A stretch of 64,000 nucleotides of DNA from Bacillus sp. MM2020_4. Lineage in GTDB: Bacteria; Bacillota; Bacilli; Bacillales; Cytobacillaceae. The notes beneath the pieces were generated by a model. That model was given only the letters and a program-made list of their open reading frames with translations, ran no database searches and had not been told where the DNA came from. Each line of letters begins with the position of its first letter. Within the stretch, counting starts at the first letter, position 1. The stretch spans positions 24,618 to 88,617 of the forward strand of contig NZ_JAANMZ010000015.1 of NCBI RefSeq assembly GCF_011250555.1, in the 5' to 3' direction. Positions 16,894-26,500 of the stretch are shown in pieces. A program made the position numbers and the translations under genes.

Positions 16894-18010
16894 TAAGGTG
16901 GCGCCCCCTCCATATTCCTTGGTCGCGGAGTTAACTCATCGCTGTCCATTGCATTGTCCATATTGTTCGAACCCTTTAGAAATGATTTCAAAGGCAATGG
17001 AGATATCGACCGAAGAGTGGTGCCGTGTTTTGTCTGAGGCGGCTGATCTGGGAGTTGTAGAAGTTCATTTTTCCGGTGGAGAACCACTTTTGCGAGACGA
17101 TTTGGAAGTTTTTATCCGCCATGCAAATAAATTAGAGATGTATACCAATCTCATAACCAGCGGCATTGGATTAACAACTGAAAAGGCTGCCCGGCTCTAT
17201 GATGCCGGACTGGAAAATGTGCAGGTGAGTTTTCAGGCAGGCGATGCAAAGCTTTCGGACATCATCGGCGGTTTTAAGGCTTTTGACAAGAAAAGGGAAG
17301 CGTGCATTGCGGTAAAAAACGCCGGATTGTATTTATCCTTAAATGTCGTGTTGCACCGAATGAATATTGATCATTTGGATGAGATTATTAAACTCGCCGA
17401 GGAGGTGGGTGCAGAACGTCTGGAACTGGCGAATACACAGTATTATAACTGGGCTTTGCTCAATCGGGAGCAGCTGTTGCCAAGCCGTGTGCAGATTGAA
17501 CGTGCCCGTGAAATCTACGAAGCGGCAAAAGCGCGCATTGGGAAAAAAATCGAAATCATTTGGGTTATTCCTGATTATTATGCTCAGGCACCTAAGCCTT
17601 GTATGGGGGGATGGGGGACGATTGGCTTAACGGTCACACCAAATGGAGCAGTCCTTCCTTGCCCGACAGCCGGGATGATTGAGGGTTTTTCCTTTGAAAA
17701 TGTGCTTGATTCGTCACTAAGTAATATTTGGTATGAATCAGAGTCTTTTAACCTTTTCCGCGGTGAAGAATGGATGCCGGAACCCTGCCTTTCGTGTGAA
17801 CTAAGACACCAAGACGGTGGTGGGTGCCGTTGTCAGGCTTTTGCTTTAACTGGGGACGCTTATGCGACGGACCCAGTCTGCCAATGGGCGCCAAAACATG
17901 ATCTGATTGAAAAAGCTGTACAAGACGCTAATTGCACCCCCATTAAACAATCATCACCTATCATCTATCGGAGATTTCAGCTATACAGACCCGCATCGAA
18001 AAAAACATAA
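16868..18010 (+). CDS. pqqE: PqqE, radical SAM enzyme crosslinking PqqA
   Basis: PqqE forms the carbon-carbon bond between Glu and Tyr of PqqA using S-adenosylmethionine and iron-sulfur clusters. The radical SAM motif CPLHCPYC lies near residue 22, followed by VHFSGGEPLLRDDL. The C-terminal SPASM domain cysteines are visible in PKPCMGGWG, VLPCPTAG, PEPCLSCELR and GGGCRCQAF. At 380 residues it is normal length. It begins inside pqqD, so the pair should be coupled. No pqqF-type leader protease gene follows. Confidence 0.96.
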   Translation: MVQSITKNNKVAPPPYSLVAELTHRCPLHCPYCSNPLEMISKAMEISTEEWCRVLSEAADLGVVEVHFSGGEPLLRDDLEVFIRHANKLEMYTNLITSGIGLTTEKAARLYDAGLENVQVSFQAGDAKLSDIIGGFKAFDKKREACIAVKNAGLYLSLNVVLHRMNIDHLDEIIKLAEEVGAERLELANTQYYNWALLNREQLLPSRVQIERAREIYEAAKARIGKKIEIIWVIPDYYAQAPKPCMGGWGTIGLTVTPNGAVLPCPTAGMIEGFSFENVLDSSLSNIWYESESFNLFRGEEWMPEPCLSCELRHQDGGGCRCQAFALTGDAYATDPVCQWAPKHDLIEKAVQDANCTPIKQSSPIIYRRFQLYRPASKKT

Positions 18011-18040
18011 AACTCTAATAAAATATCTGATTGCGAATTT

Positions 18041-18080
18041 GGTGCTAAAGGACTGCATACATAACCTTTGCACCTTTTTT
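18041..18080. terminator. Terminator ending the pqq operon
   Basis: The stem GGTGC(T)AAAGG/CCTTTGCACC is followed by TTTTTT. It lies between pqqE and a convergent gene. Confidence 0.75.
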
Positions 18081-18459
18081 ATATGACCCATTTGAAAAGA
18101 ACCGTGGTCGCGAGACTGATCCAAACGAGGAGAATAACAATCGCTGCTGCCCAATTCTTCCGCAGCATATTAGGCGTTCGGGAGGCCATCTCCCTGCATT
18201 CTTGCAATACTTGATTCGGTATCAGAGTGAATACTCCTAATATCCCCAAGGGAAGAAGAATAACTTCATCCAAATAGCCTAATACGGGAATGAAATCTGG
18301 AATAAGGTCTATGGGGCTTAAGGCATAGGCAACAATTAATACTGAAAATGCTTTAGCATACCATGGTGTTTTCGGATGACGATATGCAAGATACACGATA
18401 TAGATATTTTGTTTAAGATCCTGTATGAATTTCTTCCATTTGTTTGGATGCTTAACCAT
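18079..18459 (-). CDS. DUF1232 (YkvA-type) membrane protein
   Basis: A 126-residue protein starting at ATG 18459 (MVKHPNKWKKFIQDLKQNIY), behind GGAAGGA. The DUF1232 core is clear: AYRHPKTPWYAKAFSVLIVAY, ALSPIDLIPDFIPVLGYLDE and LLPLGILGVFTLIP. A C-terminal hydrophobic helix follows (AAIVILLVWISLATTVLFKW). Function is unknown. It is convergent with pqqE and probably unrelated to PQQ. Confidence 0.85.
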   Translation of the reverse strand: MVKHPNKWKKFIQDLKQNIYIVYLAYRHPKTPWYAKAFSVLIVAYALSPIDLIPDFIPVLGYLDEVILLPLGILGVFTLIPNQVLQECREMASRTPNMLRKNWAAAIVILLVWISLATTVLFKWVI

Positions 18460-18761
18460 GTCGTTTCCTTCCCTCTCTAATAAACTATCCTCGTTTTTCA
18501 TCGGTCAGTACAGATCATTTCTCATTATTTTGCTTCAAACATCACCATTTTAAACAACTTATGCTGTATCAGCTATTTGTGTTTTTGTTTTCTAAAGTCA
18601 TGATGCACAGATTGAGTGGTTTCTTTTATAGGAAAACCTTAATGGCTGTGAATAAATGATAGGATGATTTGGAACTCTTTTAGGTAGAGTTACAATAACC
18701 CATGGCTTACCGCTATCTCCCCCATATTTATTAAAAATGAAGTAAGAAAAATAGAAAAGAA

Positions 18762-20045
18762 GTGATAAAGTTGAAGTTTGTGTTTGGTAAGAACGATGAT
18801 GAAGGAGCCGGACAAATTCATCCGGCGGCTAAAAAACTTATGATGGTCAATGCTATTCGAAGTATTGGACAAGGCATGCTAGTTGTTGATTTGTCTCTAT
18901 ACCTCGCTGCACTGAGTTGGAGCACAGCGGCAATTGGAAGTGTGCTTGCGGCCGGAGGTTTGCTTGGTGTTGGACTAGCCCCAGTCATTGGTATTTATAG
19001 TGATCGACTGGGGAGGAAACCCTTTATCCTTTTTTCTGAACTATTAACAGCCGGATGTGCGTTGATTGGGATATTGTCTACAAATCCTATTTTGTTATTT
19101 ATTGCCATCACCCTTTCAGGTTTTGGGAAAGCGGACGCCGGATCTCCCAGTCCGTGTGCCCCGGCAGAGCAGGCTTGGCTTGCGGCCTTTGTCCCAAAAA
19201 TAGAGCGTGGAAAGGTATATAGTCTGAATAATGCTCTTAGCTTTTTCGGAATGGCCGCGGGTGCAGTGCTGGCGGGGATCACGGCCTTATGGAATCATAA
19301 CTTCTCAGGTGATTCTTCCTATCGCCCTATCTTCTTCTTTATCTTCGTTTTATCCTTTGTGACCGCATCAATCATTTTAACCATTCAGGAAGGGAAAATT
19401 GAGAAACAACCAGGATATATAAAAGCGGAGTCAGGAAATCAGGAAAAGAGAATCCTGCGCGAAGAAAATTCTGCGGTCTTAAAGCTGGCAGCCATTAACA
19501 TCCTTAACGGGATTGCTATTGGACTTACGGGCCCGATGATGTCTTATTGGTTTGCGGCTAAATTCGGGGTAAGCAGTATACAGATTGGAGGCACATTGGC
19601 TGTCACTTTTTTTGCGACAGGTGTTACCTCGGTCTTACAAGCAAGATTATCCCACAAACACGGTACAGTAAGGTCCATTGTGCTGGTTCGTGTCATTGCA
19701 AGCCTGCTTTTGATTTTGATGCCCGTACTATCATCCTATGCACTTGTTTCTGTCATGTATATCATACGAACGGCTCTAAACAGAGGTACACAAGGGGCAC
19801 AGCAAGCGTTGAGTGTGAGTTTGACTCGTGACATGCGACGTGGTTTCGCATCAAGCATCAATATCTTTTCAATCAGACTTCCCATCTCGATTGGACCGTA
19901 TTTTACCGGCTATCTTTTTGGATTAGGTTCACTAGCCCTGCCTTTCTACATAGCTTCTGGTTTACAATTCAGTTTTGCTTATTTATATGGAAAAGTCTTC
20001 AGCTCCTACGAAATTCGAATGAAATCCCATGCTTCATCGGGGTGA
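18762..20045 (+). CDS. Major facilitator superfamily transporter
   Basis: A membrane protein of about 427 residues with roughly 12 hydrophobic segments. The MFS motif A between helices 2 and 3 reads GIYSDRLGRKPFI, and NNALSFFGMAAGAVLAGITAL marks helix 5. Initiation could be GTG 18762 or TTG 18771. The substrate is unknown. It stands 750 bp beyond pqqE behind a convergent gene, so it is not clearly part of the PQQ operon. Export of PQQ or a product is only a guess from proximity. Confidence 0.8.
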   Translation: MIKLKFVFGKNDDEGAGQIHPAAKKLMMVNAIRSIGQGMLVVDLSLYLAALSWSTAAIGSVLAAGGLLGVGLAPVIGIYSDRLGRKPFILFSELLTAGCALIGILSTNPILLFIAITLSGFGKADAGSPSPCAPAEQAWLAAFVPKIERGKVYSLNNALSFFGMAAGAVLAGITALWNHNFSGDSSYRPIFFFIFVLSFVTASIILTIQEGKIEKQPGYIKAESGNQEKRILREENSAVLKLAAINILNGIAIGLTGPMMSYWFAAKFGVSSIQIGGTLAVTFFATGVTSVLQARLSHKHGTVRSIVLVRVIASLLLILMPVLSSYALVSVMYIIRTALNRGTQGAQQALSVSLTRDMRRGFASSINIFSIRLPISIGPYFTGYLFGLGSLALPFYIASGLQFSFAYLYGKVFSSYEIRMKSHASSG

Positions 20046-20204
20046 CTTTAGGAGGGGAGGGCACCTATTTATTTTGCAGCCAATCATTATCTCAAGAAAA
20101 TTTCATTTACCAACCATTACGCAACTAGTTTATAATAAAAGGATGTCGAAATTTGATAGTAGGAGTCGAAATAGACTCCTTTGATACTTAGTAGAGTAAA
20201 GTAG

Positions 20205-21278
20205 GTGAAGACAATCGATGTCATTGAAGCTCGGGTGAGAGGGTTTATTGCCGATATTCAACACCCTAACCAAAAAAAGAAAATAAATAGTAACGATTTA
20301 GAAATTCAGTTACGCAGGCTTTTGGATGATTATTTTGAAATGGATGGATATTCCTTATTTTATCGTGCCATTGAAACATTGCAGGCGGAAGGACAACTGA
20401 GTCCGATTCAAAATAATCAATATAATGGAAAAACACCAGCGCTGCCCCTTTATTACTGGATAAATATAAAGACAGAGAAAGACAAATGGAATCGTCTTGA
20501 GATGATGAAATTAAGGGATCAGTTTGATTTTTCCTTTTATGAACGGCATCCCGAATGGCAAACGGAGGACGAATGGAATCGAGTCCAGCATGTCTATACG
20601 TTTCTAAAGACCAGTCATGGACGGGAACTTGTTTCATTCGAAGAAAGAAGCCTGGAGCTATTTGGACATGAAAAATTTTTACTAGACAGTGCTAACTTTC
20701 CTGATGGAAAAGGATTTTTAGCCAGAATTGGCGTATCAGAAGAGCAGCTAAAAATAGTGAATTACGGGGAGCCTTTTGTATTTTGGATGAAACAAGGGAA
20801 AGAAATAAAAGATATTCAAAGGGTACTGATTGTCGAGAATCTATCATTCTTCCATACTTCCATTAAGTTAGTAGAAGCAAATGAACTCGATTATGAACCA
20901 GAACTGATTATTTATGGTGAAGGAACAAAAATTGAACGAAGCTTTTCCTTTTTCTTTCGAATGTTTCCACCGAAACCCTATCTGTTCTATTATACTGGTG
21001 ATTTAGATGCCGCAGGATACGGGATTCTCATTAGGCTCATAGAAAAATACCCGGAATGCTGTATACAGCCTGCCTTAAAAATTTATCGAAAAATGCTGGA
21101 CTGCCTAGAGCAAAAGAATGATCAGAAACAAGGTCTAACATCAAATCTTAAATATCGTGATGTATTCTTTCAGTGGTTTACGGAAGATGAGCAAGCACTA
21201 TTAAGGCAATTATGGCTGGATAATAAGCGAATCCCTCAAGAAGTTTTAACAATAGAAACATGGAGGAGATGGCAGTGA
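20205..21278 (+). CDS. jetD: Wadjet defence protein JetD (TOPRIM nuclease subunit)
   Basis: JetD is the nuclease of Wadjet, the SMC-like system that cleaves invading closed circular plasmids. The 357-residue protein has an N-terminal DUF3322-like helical region and a C-terminal DUF2220/TOPRIM domain. Its catalytic Glu lies in VLIVENLSFFHT (about 207-218), and the acidic pair in FYYTGDLDAAGYG (about 263-275) matches the topoisomerase-VI-like GDxDxxG motif. The start taken is GTG 20205. An AGGAGTC/GACTCCT hairpin (20161-20180) precedes the operon. It heads a tightly packed D-A-B-C operon. Confidence 0.88.
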   Translation: MKTIDVIEARVRGFIADIQHPNQKKKINSNDLEIQLRRLLDDYFEMDGYSLFYRAIETLQAEGQLSPIQNNQYNGKTPALPLYYWINIKTEKDKWNRLEMMKLRDQFDFSFYERHPEWQTEDEWNRVQHVYTFLKTSHGRELVSFEERSLELFGHEKFLLDSANFPDGKGFLARIGVSEEQLKIVNYGEPFVFWMKQGKEIKDIQRVLIVENLSFFHTSIKLVEANELDYEPELIIYGEGTKIERSFSFFFRMFPPKPYLFYYTGDLDAAGYGILIRLIEKYPECCIQPALKIYRKMLDCLEQKNDQKQGLTSNLKYRDVFFQWFTEDEQALLRQLWLDNKRIPQEVLTIETWRRWQ

Positions 21279-22780
21279 ACGAATCATGGGAAGGGTTTGG
21301 CAAGCGTCTGCAACGATTAAATCCACTGTTTGAGCTTGGGAGGGGAATGGAAGTAGGTGAACTGAAGCCGCATATCCAAACCATTCTCATGCAAGTGCTC
21401 CTTACTATCTTTTATAAAGAGTTAAATGATGATGATAGCAGACGCAAATCAGATATCAAATATATAGTAGAAGACTCGATTAAACAAATGAAGCTTTTAG
21501 CAGACGAGAAGCAAATTGAACGGATTACAAGTGGACTCCTGTATCAGGGGAAAGAGGAGTATAGTAAACCGTTTGAATCCTTATATTACGATGAAATAAG
21601 ACAAACCTGGGAAACTCAGGTCTTTCGGTATGTCACAATGGATGAATTATATACGAATTTAGAGATTGGCGGTTCCATTGTTTATAAACTCACTGATGTT
21701 GCTCAGGAAATGATTTTCATGAGCAGGGAAATGGCTGAGGAATTCTCCATTACGATTGAACAACTTTATAGTATGCAACTGATAAAAAACGGTAATTTTC
21801 GCAAGGCAACAAGAAACCTCGATCACCTCGTTTCACGTGTAAACCGCTTAATGGCAAATGAATTCACATATCAAAAGGAAATGGTCAACAATCCCAAAAT
21901 CTTATTGATGGAAGAGGAATGGCAGAGGGCCGATAATCGGGTTGAAATTGAAAAGCAATTCGAAGAAGAAAAAAATCATTTCCGTACGATTACTAGTATG
22001 ATAGACAAGACGAAACGAAGGAATGAAGAAGATGATTATATACAGAAAGAATTGATTCTTCTCCAAGAAAAAATTGGTCATACAAGGCAATTGCATGATC
22101 GATTTGCGAAGCTTGTCATTCAAAATATTTCCTATGAGATGAAATTAAAGGCGGAAAACCCTTCGTTGTTTTGGGAAAACAGTCTGGTATCTTTTCGTGA
22201 GCATATTTATGAAAATTGGTTCATGAAGGAAGGTGTTCATCGCTTTATGGACATAGAGAGTGTCCTTTCATCGTTATTTTCACCGAAGAATGAATTTATT
22301 TTGCCCCTTGATTGGGTTTGGGGCGAACAAGAATTCGATGAAAAACAAGAAACGGAAGCTGTAATAGAGGATGAGGCTGAAGAAAGCATGACTCGTCAGC
22401 ATGTGACCAACTGGGATTCAGTAATGAAGGCATGGAGTTATGTATTTCAATTTTTACAAACAAACAAAGAGTTTTCGTTGTCGGATTTAAAGTCTTTGCC
22501 ATTAGAGGTGCAGGATTTATGGTTTGAAGAATCTGAAACAATAGATTTGTGGATGATGTTCGATAAAAAGCCGCTAAAGGTTCAAGTGCTGCACCGAAAG
22601 GTAGAGACATTAAGCGATGAAAGGGAAATTCTTCTTTATAAACTAATGAAGGAATATCCACAATTTGAACTGTTTGAAGGCTTGAAGATTTATACCATGT
22701 TTGACCATCGGGCGGAGCCTTTTCTATGGTATCAAATGAAAATGACCCCTTTCAAAATCTGTGTAAAGGAGGAAAATTGA
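21275..22780 (+). CDS. jetA: Wadjet defence protein JetA
   Basis: JetA is the kleisin-like subunit bridging the JetC motor heads. The 501-residue protein is mostly helical and charged; I match it to JetA by operon position and by the DUF5716-like N-terminus (WEGFGKRLQRLNPLFELGRG, then VLLTIFYKELNDDDSRRKSD). Translation probably starts at GTG 21275, behind AGGAG, with a four-base GTGA overlap with the jetD stop. An ATG at 21260 in the same frame overlaps the binding site. Without alignment the subtype (I, II or III) cannot be fixed. Confidence 0.8.
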   Translation: MNESWEGFGKRLQRLNPLFELGRGMEVGELKPHIQTILMQVLLTIFYKELNDDDSRRKSDIKYIVEDSIKQMKLLADEKQIERITSGLLYQGKEEYSKPFESLYYDEIRQTWETQVFRYVTMDELYTNLEIGGSIVYKLTDVAQEMIFMSREMAEEFSITIEQLYSMQLIKNGNFRKATRNLDHLVSRVNRLMANEFTYQKEMVNNPKILLMEEEWQRADNRVEIEKQFEEEKNHFRTITSMIDKTKRRNEEDDYIQKELILLQEKIGHTRQLHDRFAKLVIQNISYEMKLKAENPSLFWENSLVSFREHIYENWFMKEGVHRFMDIESVLSSLFSPKNEFILPLDWVWGEQEFDEKQETEAVIEDEAEESMTRQHVTNWDSVMKAWSYVFQFLQTNKEFSLSDLKSLPLEVQDLWFEESETIDLWMMFDKKPLKVQVLHRKVETLSDEREILLYKLMKEYPQFELFEGLKIYTMFDHRAEPFLWYQMKMTPFKICVKEEN

Positions 22781-23526
22781 TGAATGCAGAAAGTGTCAAA
22801 AGAGCATCGGCCGTCTATTTTACATTATTAAAAGATAAAGTTATCGATGATAATAGTGAGCACTTTCAGACTTATTTTGATCCGGAAGTGAGACAGACCG
22901 TTCTTTTATTAGCTGATGAATCAGGTACATATATCATTGAATCGCCTAAACGGATCCACCTAGTGGTCCAGCCAACGGGATCCGTGTTTGCTACGAATTT
23001 CACCCATTTGAAGGAAAAGCATCGGCAGGTTGAAACGAAAAAACACTTTCATCTGATTAGCGTTGTTATAATGGCCTTTTTAGCAGCTATCGATCAAAAT
23101 CAGGCTGCAAAAATCCGTACAAAGCGGGAAGGGATTAGCTACTATGCATTAGAACGGCATGTCAACGACCTAGTAATGAAATGGGATAGCATTCTTAAAA
23201 CGAAACCGACTTTTGGAGAAGAAGAACGAATTGATATGAAGGAAGTGGTGACCACATGGAAATACATGGAAGTTAACACAGAGGATTACGGATTAAAAAA
23301 AGGCAATAGACGAACCAGAATTGGTTTAATTGCGGGCGCGATGCGGTTATTAGAGACGGAGGGGCTGATTGTCATTCTTGACCGCGACGATATTCCAAGG
23401 GTGATTCCAAAAACGGAGCTGTTTGAGCGTATTGAATACCTATATCATGATTATGACCGTTATGAAGTTTTTAAAAAAATAATGACAACAGAGGAGGATA
23501 TGCATGCCGAAAATCCATCGAATTAG
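22780..23526 (+). CDS. jetB: Wadjet defence protein JetB
   Basis: JetB is the KITE-like winged-helix partner of the kleisin. The 248-residue protein starts at ATG 22780 behind AAGGAGG, in a TGATG overlap with the jetA stop. It contains a probable winged-helix region (IGLIAGAMRLLETEGLIVIL) and ends in an acidic tail. Identification rests on position and size between JetA and JetC; sequence similarity is weak to the eye. Its end overlaps jetC by 23 bases. Confidence 0.78.
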   Translation: MNAESVKRASAVYFTLLKDKVIDDNSEHFQTYFDPEVRQTVLLLADESGTYIIESPKRIHLVVQPTGSVFATNFTHLKEKHRQVETKKHFHLISVVIMAFLAAIDQNQAAKIRTKREGISYYALERHVNDLVMKWDSILKTKPTFGEEERIDMKEVVTTWKYMEVNTEDYGLKKGNRRTRIGLIAGAMRLLETEGLIVILDRDDIPRVIPKTELFERIEYLYHDYDRYEVFKKIMTTEEDMHAENPSN

Positions 23527-26500
23527 AATTGTCGGCCTAAAGTACGATGGCATGCAAAAGCAATATAAAGATACCACGTTTAATTTCCATAACGAAAAGA
23601 CATCAACAAATGGCCTCATTGCGATGATGAATGGAGGCGGGAAGGGTGTATTCCTTCAAACCATTTTCCAAATACTTAAACCAGGAACTTCGTGGGGAAA
23701 ACAAAACAATCGTTATTATCAGCAATTCTTCTTTAATAATAAAGAGCAATTTATTCCCTATACCTTTCATGTTCTTATTCAGTGGGAATTAGACGGTGCG
23801 GATCGCAGGCATTTGATAACCGGAGGGATGTTCTCAGCCGAACAGCGGATTTCCATGAGTGATGATAGTGGGAATGAAGGAAGAACATTGGAACAGGAAG
23901 CGAAGATACTCCCAAACATTACCTTTTATACAAGGGAATTTGATCGGAAAGAAGAGGCAGCCCTTGAGCATATTCCACTCTACGAAAATGGTGAGGTTGC
24001 CGAAACAGAGGGTTTGAAGGACTATTTAAAATGGAATGGTTTTGATGTTTACCGAGATACGAAGAAGCACTATCGCATTCTTGATACTTACGGAATTAAT
24101 CGTAAAGACTGGGATATTATGAAGGATATTAATAAGGACGAAGGCGGTGTGGGGAAATACTTTGAGGGTGCAGAGGATGATCATTCCCTGTTCCAAAAAC
24201 GAATCATACCGACTGTGAGTCAAGTCTTACATCGTACTGAACATCACAAGGACGATCTCGTGGAAATTTTTAAAAGCCAGGCAAGTATTGCGAAGGATCT
24301 ACCTGTGCTCTTAAAAAGAGAGCAAGCGCATAAAGAGTTTTTAGAAGACATTGTCCCATTTGAGGAGCACTTAACTAAAGGAATTGAACATAAAGAAATG
24401 GCTCTTGCAAGTATACTGACAGGAAGACAACTACTTGGTGCTTTAGAGCATTTGAAGCAATCGGAAGAGGAAACGCTGCTTTCAATAGAGAAGGACATGG
24501 AGAAATTAACGACAAGGCAAGCAGATTTACGTTACCAAAAAGATAATTTAGAGTATGCAATGGCACATAGAGAGGTCATGAATTGGGATAAAAAATTAGG
24601 GGAAGAAAGGGAAAAACATACTTCCCTACTAGCGATCGTTAATGAAAAACAGGAACGAAAAGAACAGCTTGCCTTTGTCGTTTTAGTAAAAGAGTGGAGT
24701 GAATACGAACAAAGTATTCGTGCTCTGTCACAACAGATTGCGACATTAGAACAGAATAGCGGCTTAGAGCATGTGAATCAAAGAATAGATGAAATTAAAC
24801 AAGAAGCTAGAAAGCAATGGGAACAAACCTATTTATCGATACAAGAAGGTATGAAACAGTACCTTGGGTATCAAAAGTTCTTAAATAAAAAAGCAATAGA
24901 GCTGTCGCAGCAGGATAAAAAAAAGACAAAAGACATGGCAAAGCTTGGTTCTGAAATTGATTTCCTTTATACGCAAATACATTCCTTTGAGTCTAGGGAA
25001 GCAGCACTCATCCAAGGATTTGGCGATCGCTTAACTTATGATTTAAGGGGTTTAATCGAGAATTTTATAAAACAAATTGAAGATAAAAAGGCAATGGTAA
25101 TAGAACTGCAAGTAAAAGACAAAGAATCAAGTGAAAAGCAAAACCAACTTGCCACTACACATGGTACCCTCGGCAAATCTATTCAGTTTTCAGAAGAAAA
25201 ATGTGAGGAATTAAAGGCAGCCAATGATGTGCAAAAGCAAAAAGAGGCAAAACTAGTGGACCGGCTTCTTGGTTTAATTGATGATGTCACAGTGCCATTA
25301 ACTCATTCACTCTTATCGAAGTATAGCTTACAAATAGAAGAAATACTGGCCAATAACCTTCAACAAGCTGAACAGATAAAAAAAGAACTATGGGAAACGC
25401 AACTCGACCATTCCTTAAATGATGAGCCTTTCTGGGTCGCTAATAAAGATGTGAAAGAATTAAAGGAATGGATCGATGAAAAGACTGGGATTGATGTGTT
25501 TTATGGAACGCAGTTTCTTCAATCATTAAGTACTGAGGAAATGGTGAAATCCCTATTGATCAATCCACTTCTTCCATACGGATTGGTTGTAAATGGACAG
25601 CAATGGCAAAAAATTAATCAGCAGGTTCTATCAAGTAGAATGTTTAAAAGTCCTGTTCCGATTTTCTTGCGTGAAGAAATGAACAGAGAAAAACACCAAC
25701 CCTCCTTTGTGATTATTAATGGAACCGAGAAAGAACTATTAAGTGATAAAAATCAATTTACCAGCTGGAAAATAAGGATTACAAAGCAAATCGAAGAAAA
25801 GAAAGGTACTCTGATTGAACTTGAAAAGACGGAAACATCTTTACGTCATATTTTAAAAGAAATCGACAGGTTTTTATCAAGTGAGCTTTCGAGTGAAATC
25901 GAAAAGGCTTTTACACAGGAACAAAACGCACTTCTTTCACTGAAAACGAAATTACAGGAAATCAAAACAAAAATAGAAAAAGAGAAGGAAACTGAGCTTG
26001 GGCTAAAAGAACAATTGGAAAAGACACATCGAAAGATTGAAAAGATTACAAGAGATGTGGAAATATTAGAGAATTTTGAAGAAGAAAAAACGCTTCATCA
26101 AGAAAATAAACGAGTGAAACGAGAGAAGGAGAATCTTAAGGAAGCTTTGGATTCTCAGCAACAAGAAATAGGAATAGTGCACCAAAATACTGTTGAACTG
26201 CAAAACCAGTGGAATCAAACATATGTAGAATGGAAGCTTACAACCGAACAAAATATCAAGGAAATCGCCTTCTTTATTGAAGAGGCAGTTTTTCCTACCG
26301 ATAATAAAGCAGATCAATGTGAAGAGGTCCCGCATCTTTCACTACATATGGTACAAGAGATTAACGGAAGTATTGAAGAGCTTAAACAGCTTCAAAAATC
26401 AAAAGAAGAACAGGCGAGAGAACTACTGGTTATTCAAGTGAAAAAAGAAACCGAACAAAAGCAGCAGAAGAAATTAGAGAAAAAACTCTCTGCTCTTAAC

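Noticed and set aside
11172..18010. PQQ region as an island integrated at the tRNA-Sec gene
   Set aside because: No integrase gene and no second copy of the tRNA 3' end was seen in the window.
18762..20045. MFS gene as the dedicated PQQ exporter
   Set aside because: It is separated from pqqE by a terminator and a convergent gene; nothing in its sequence points to PQQ.
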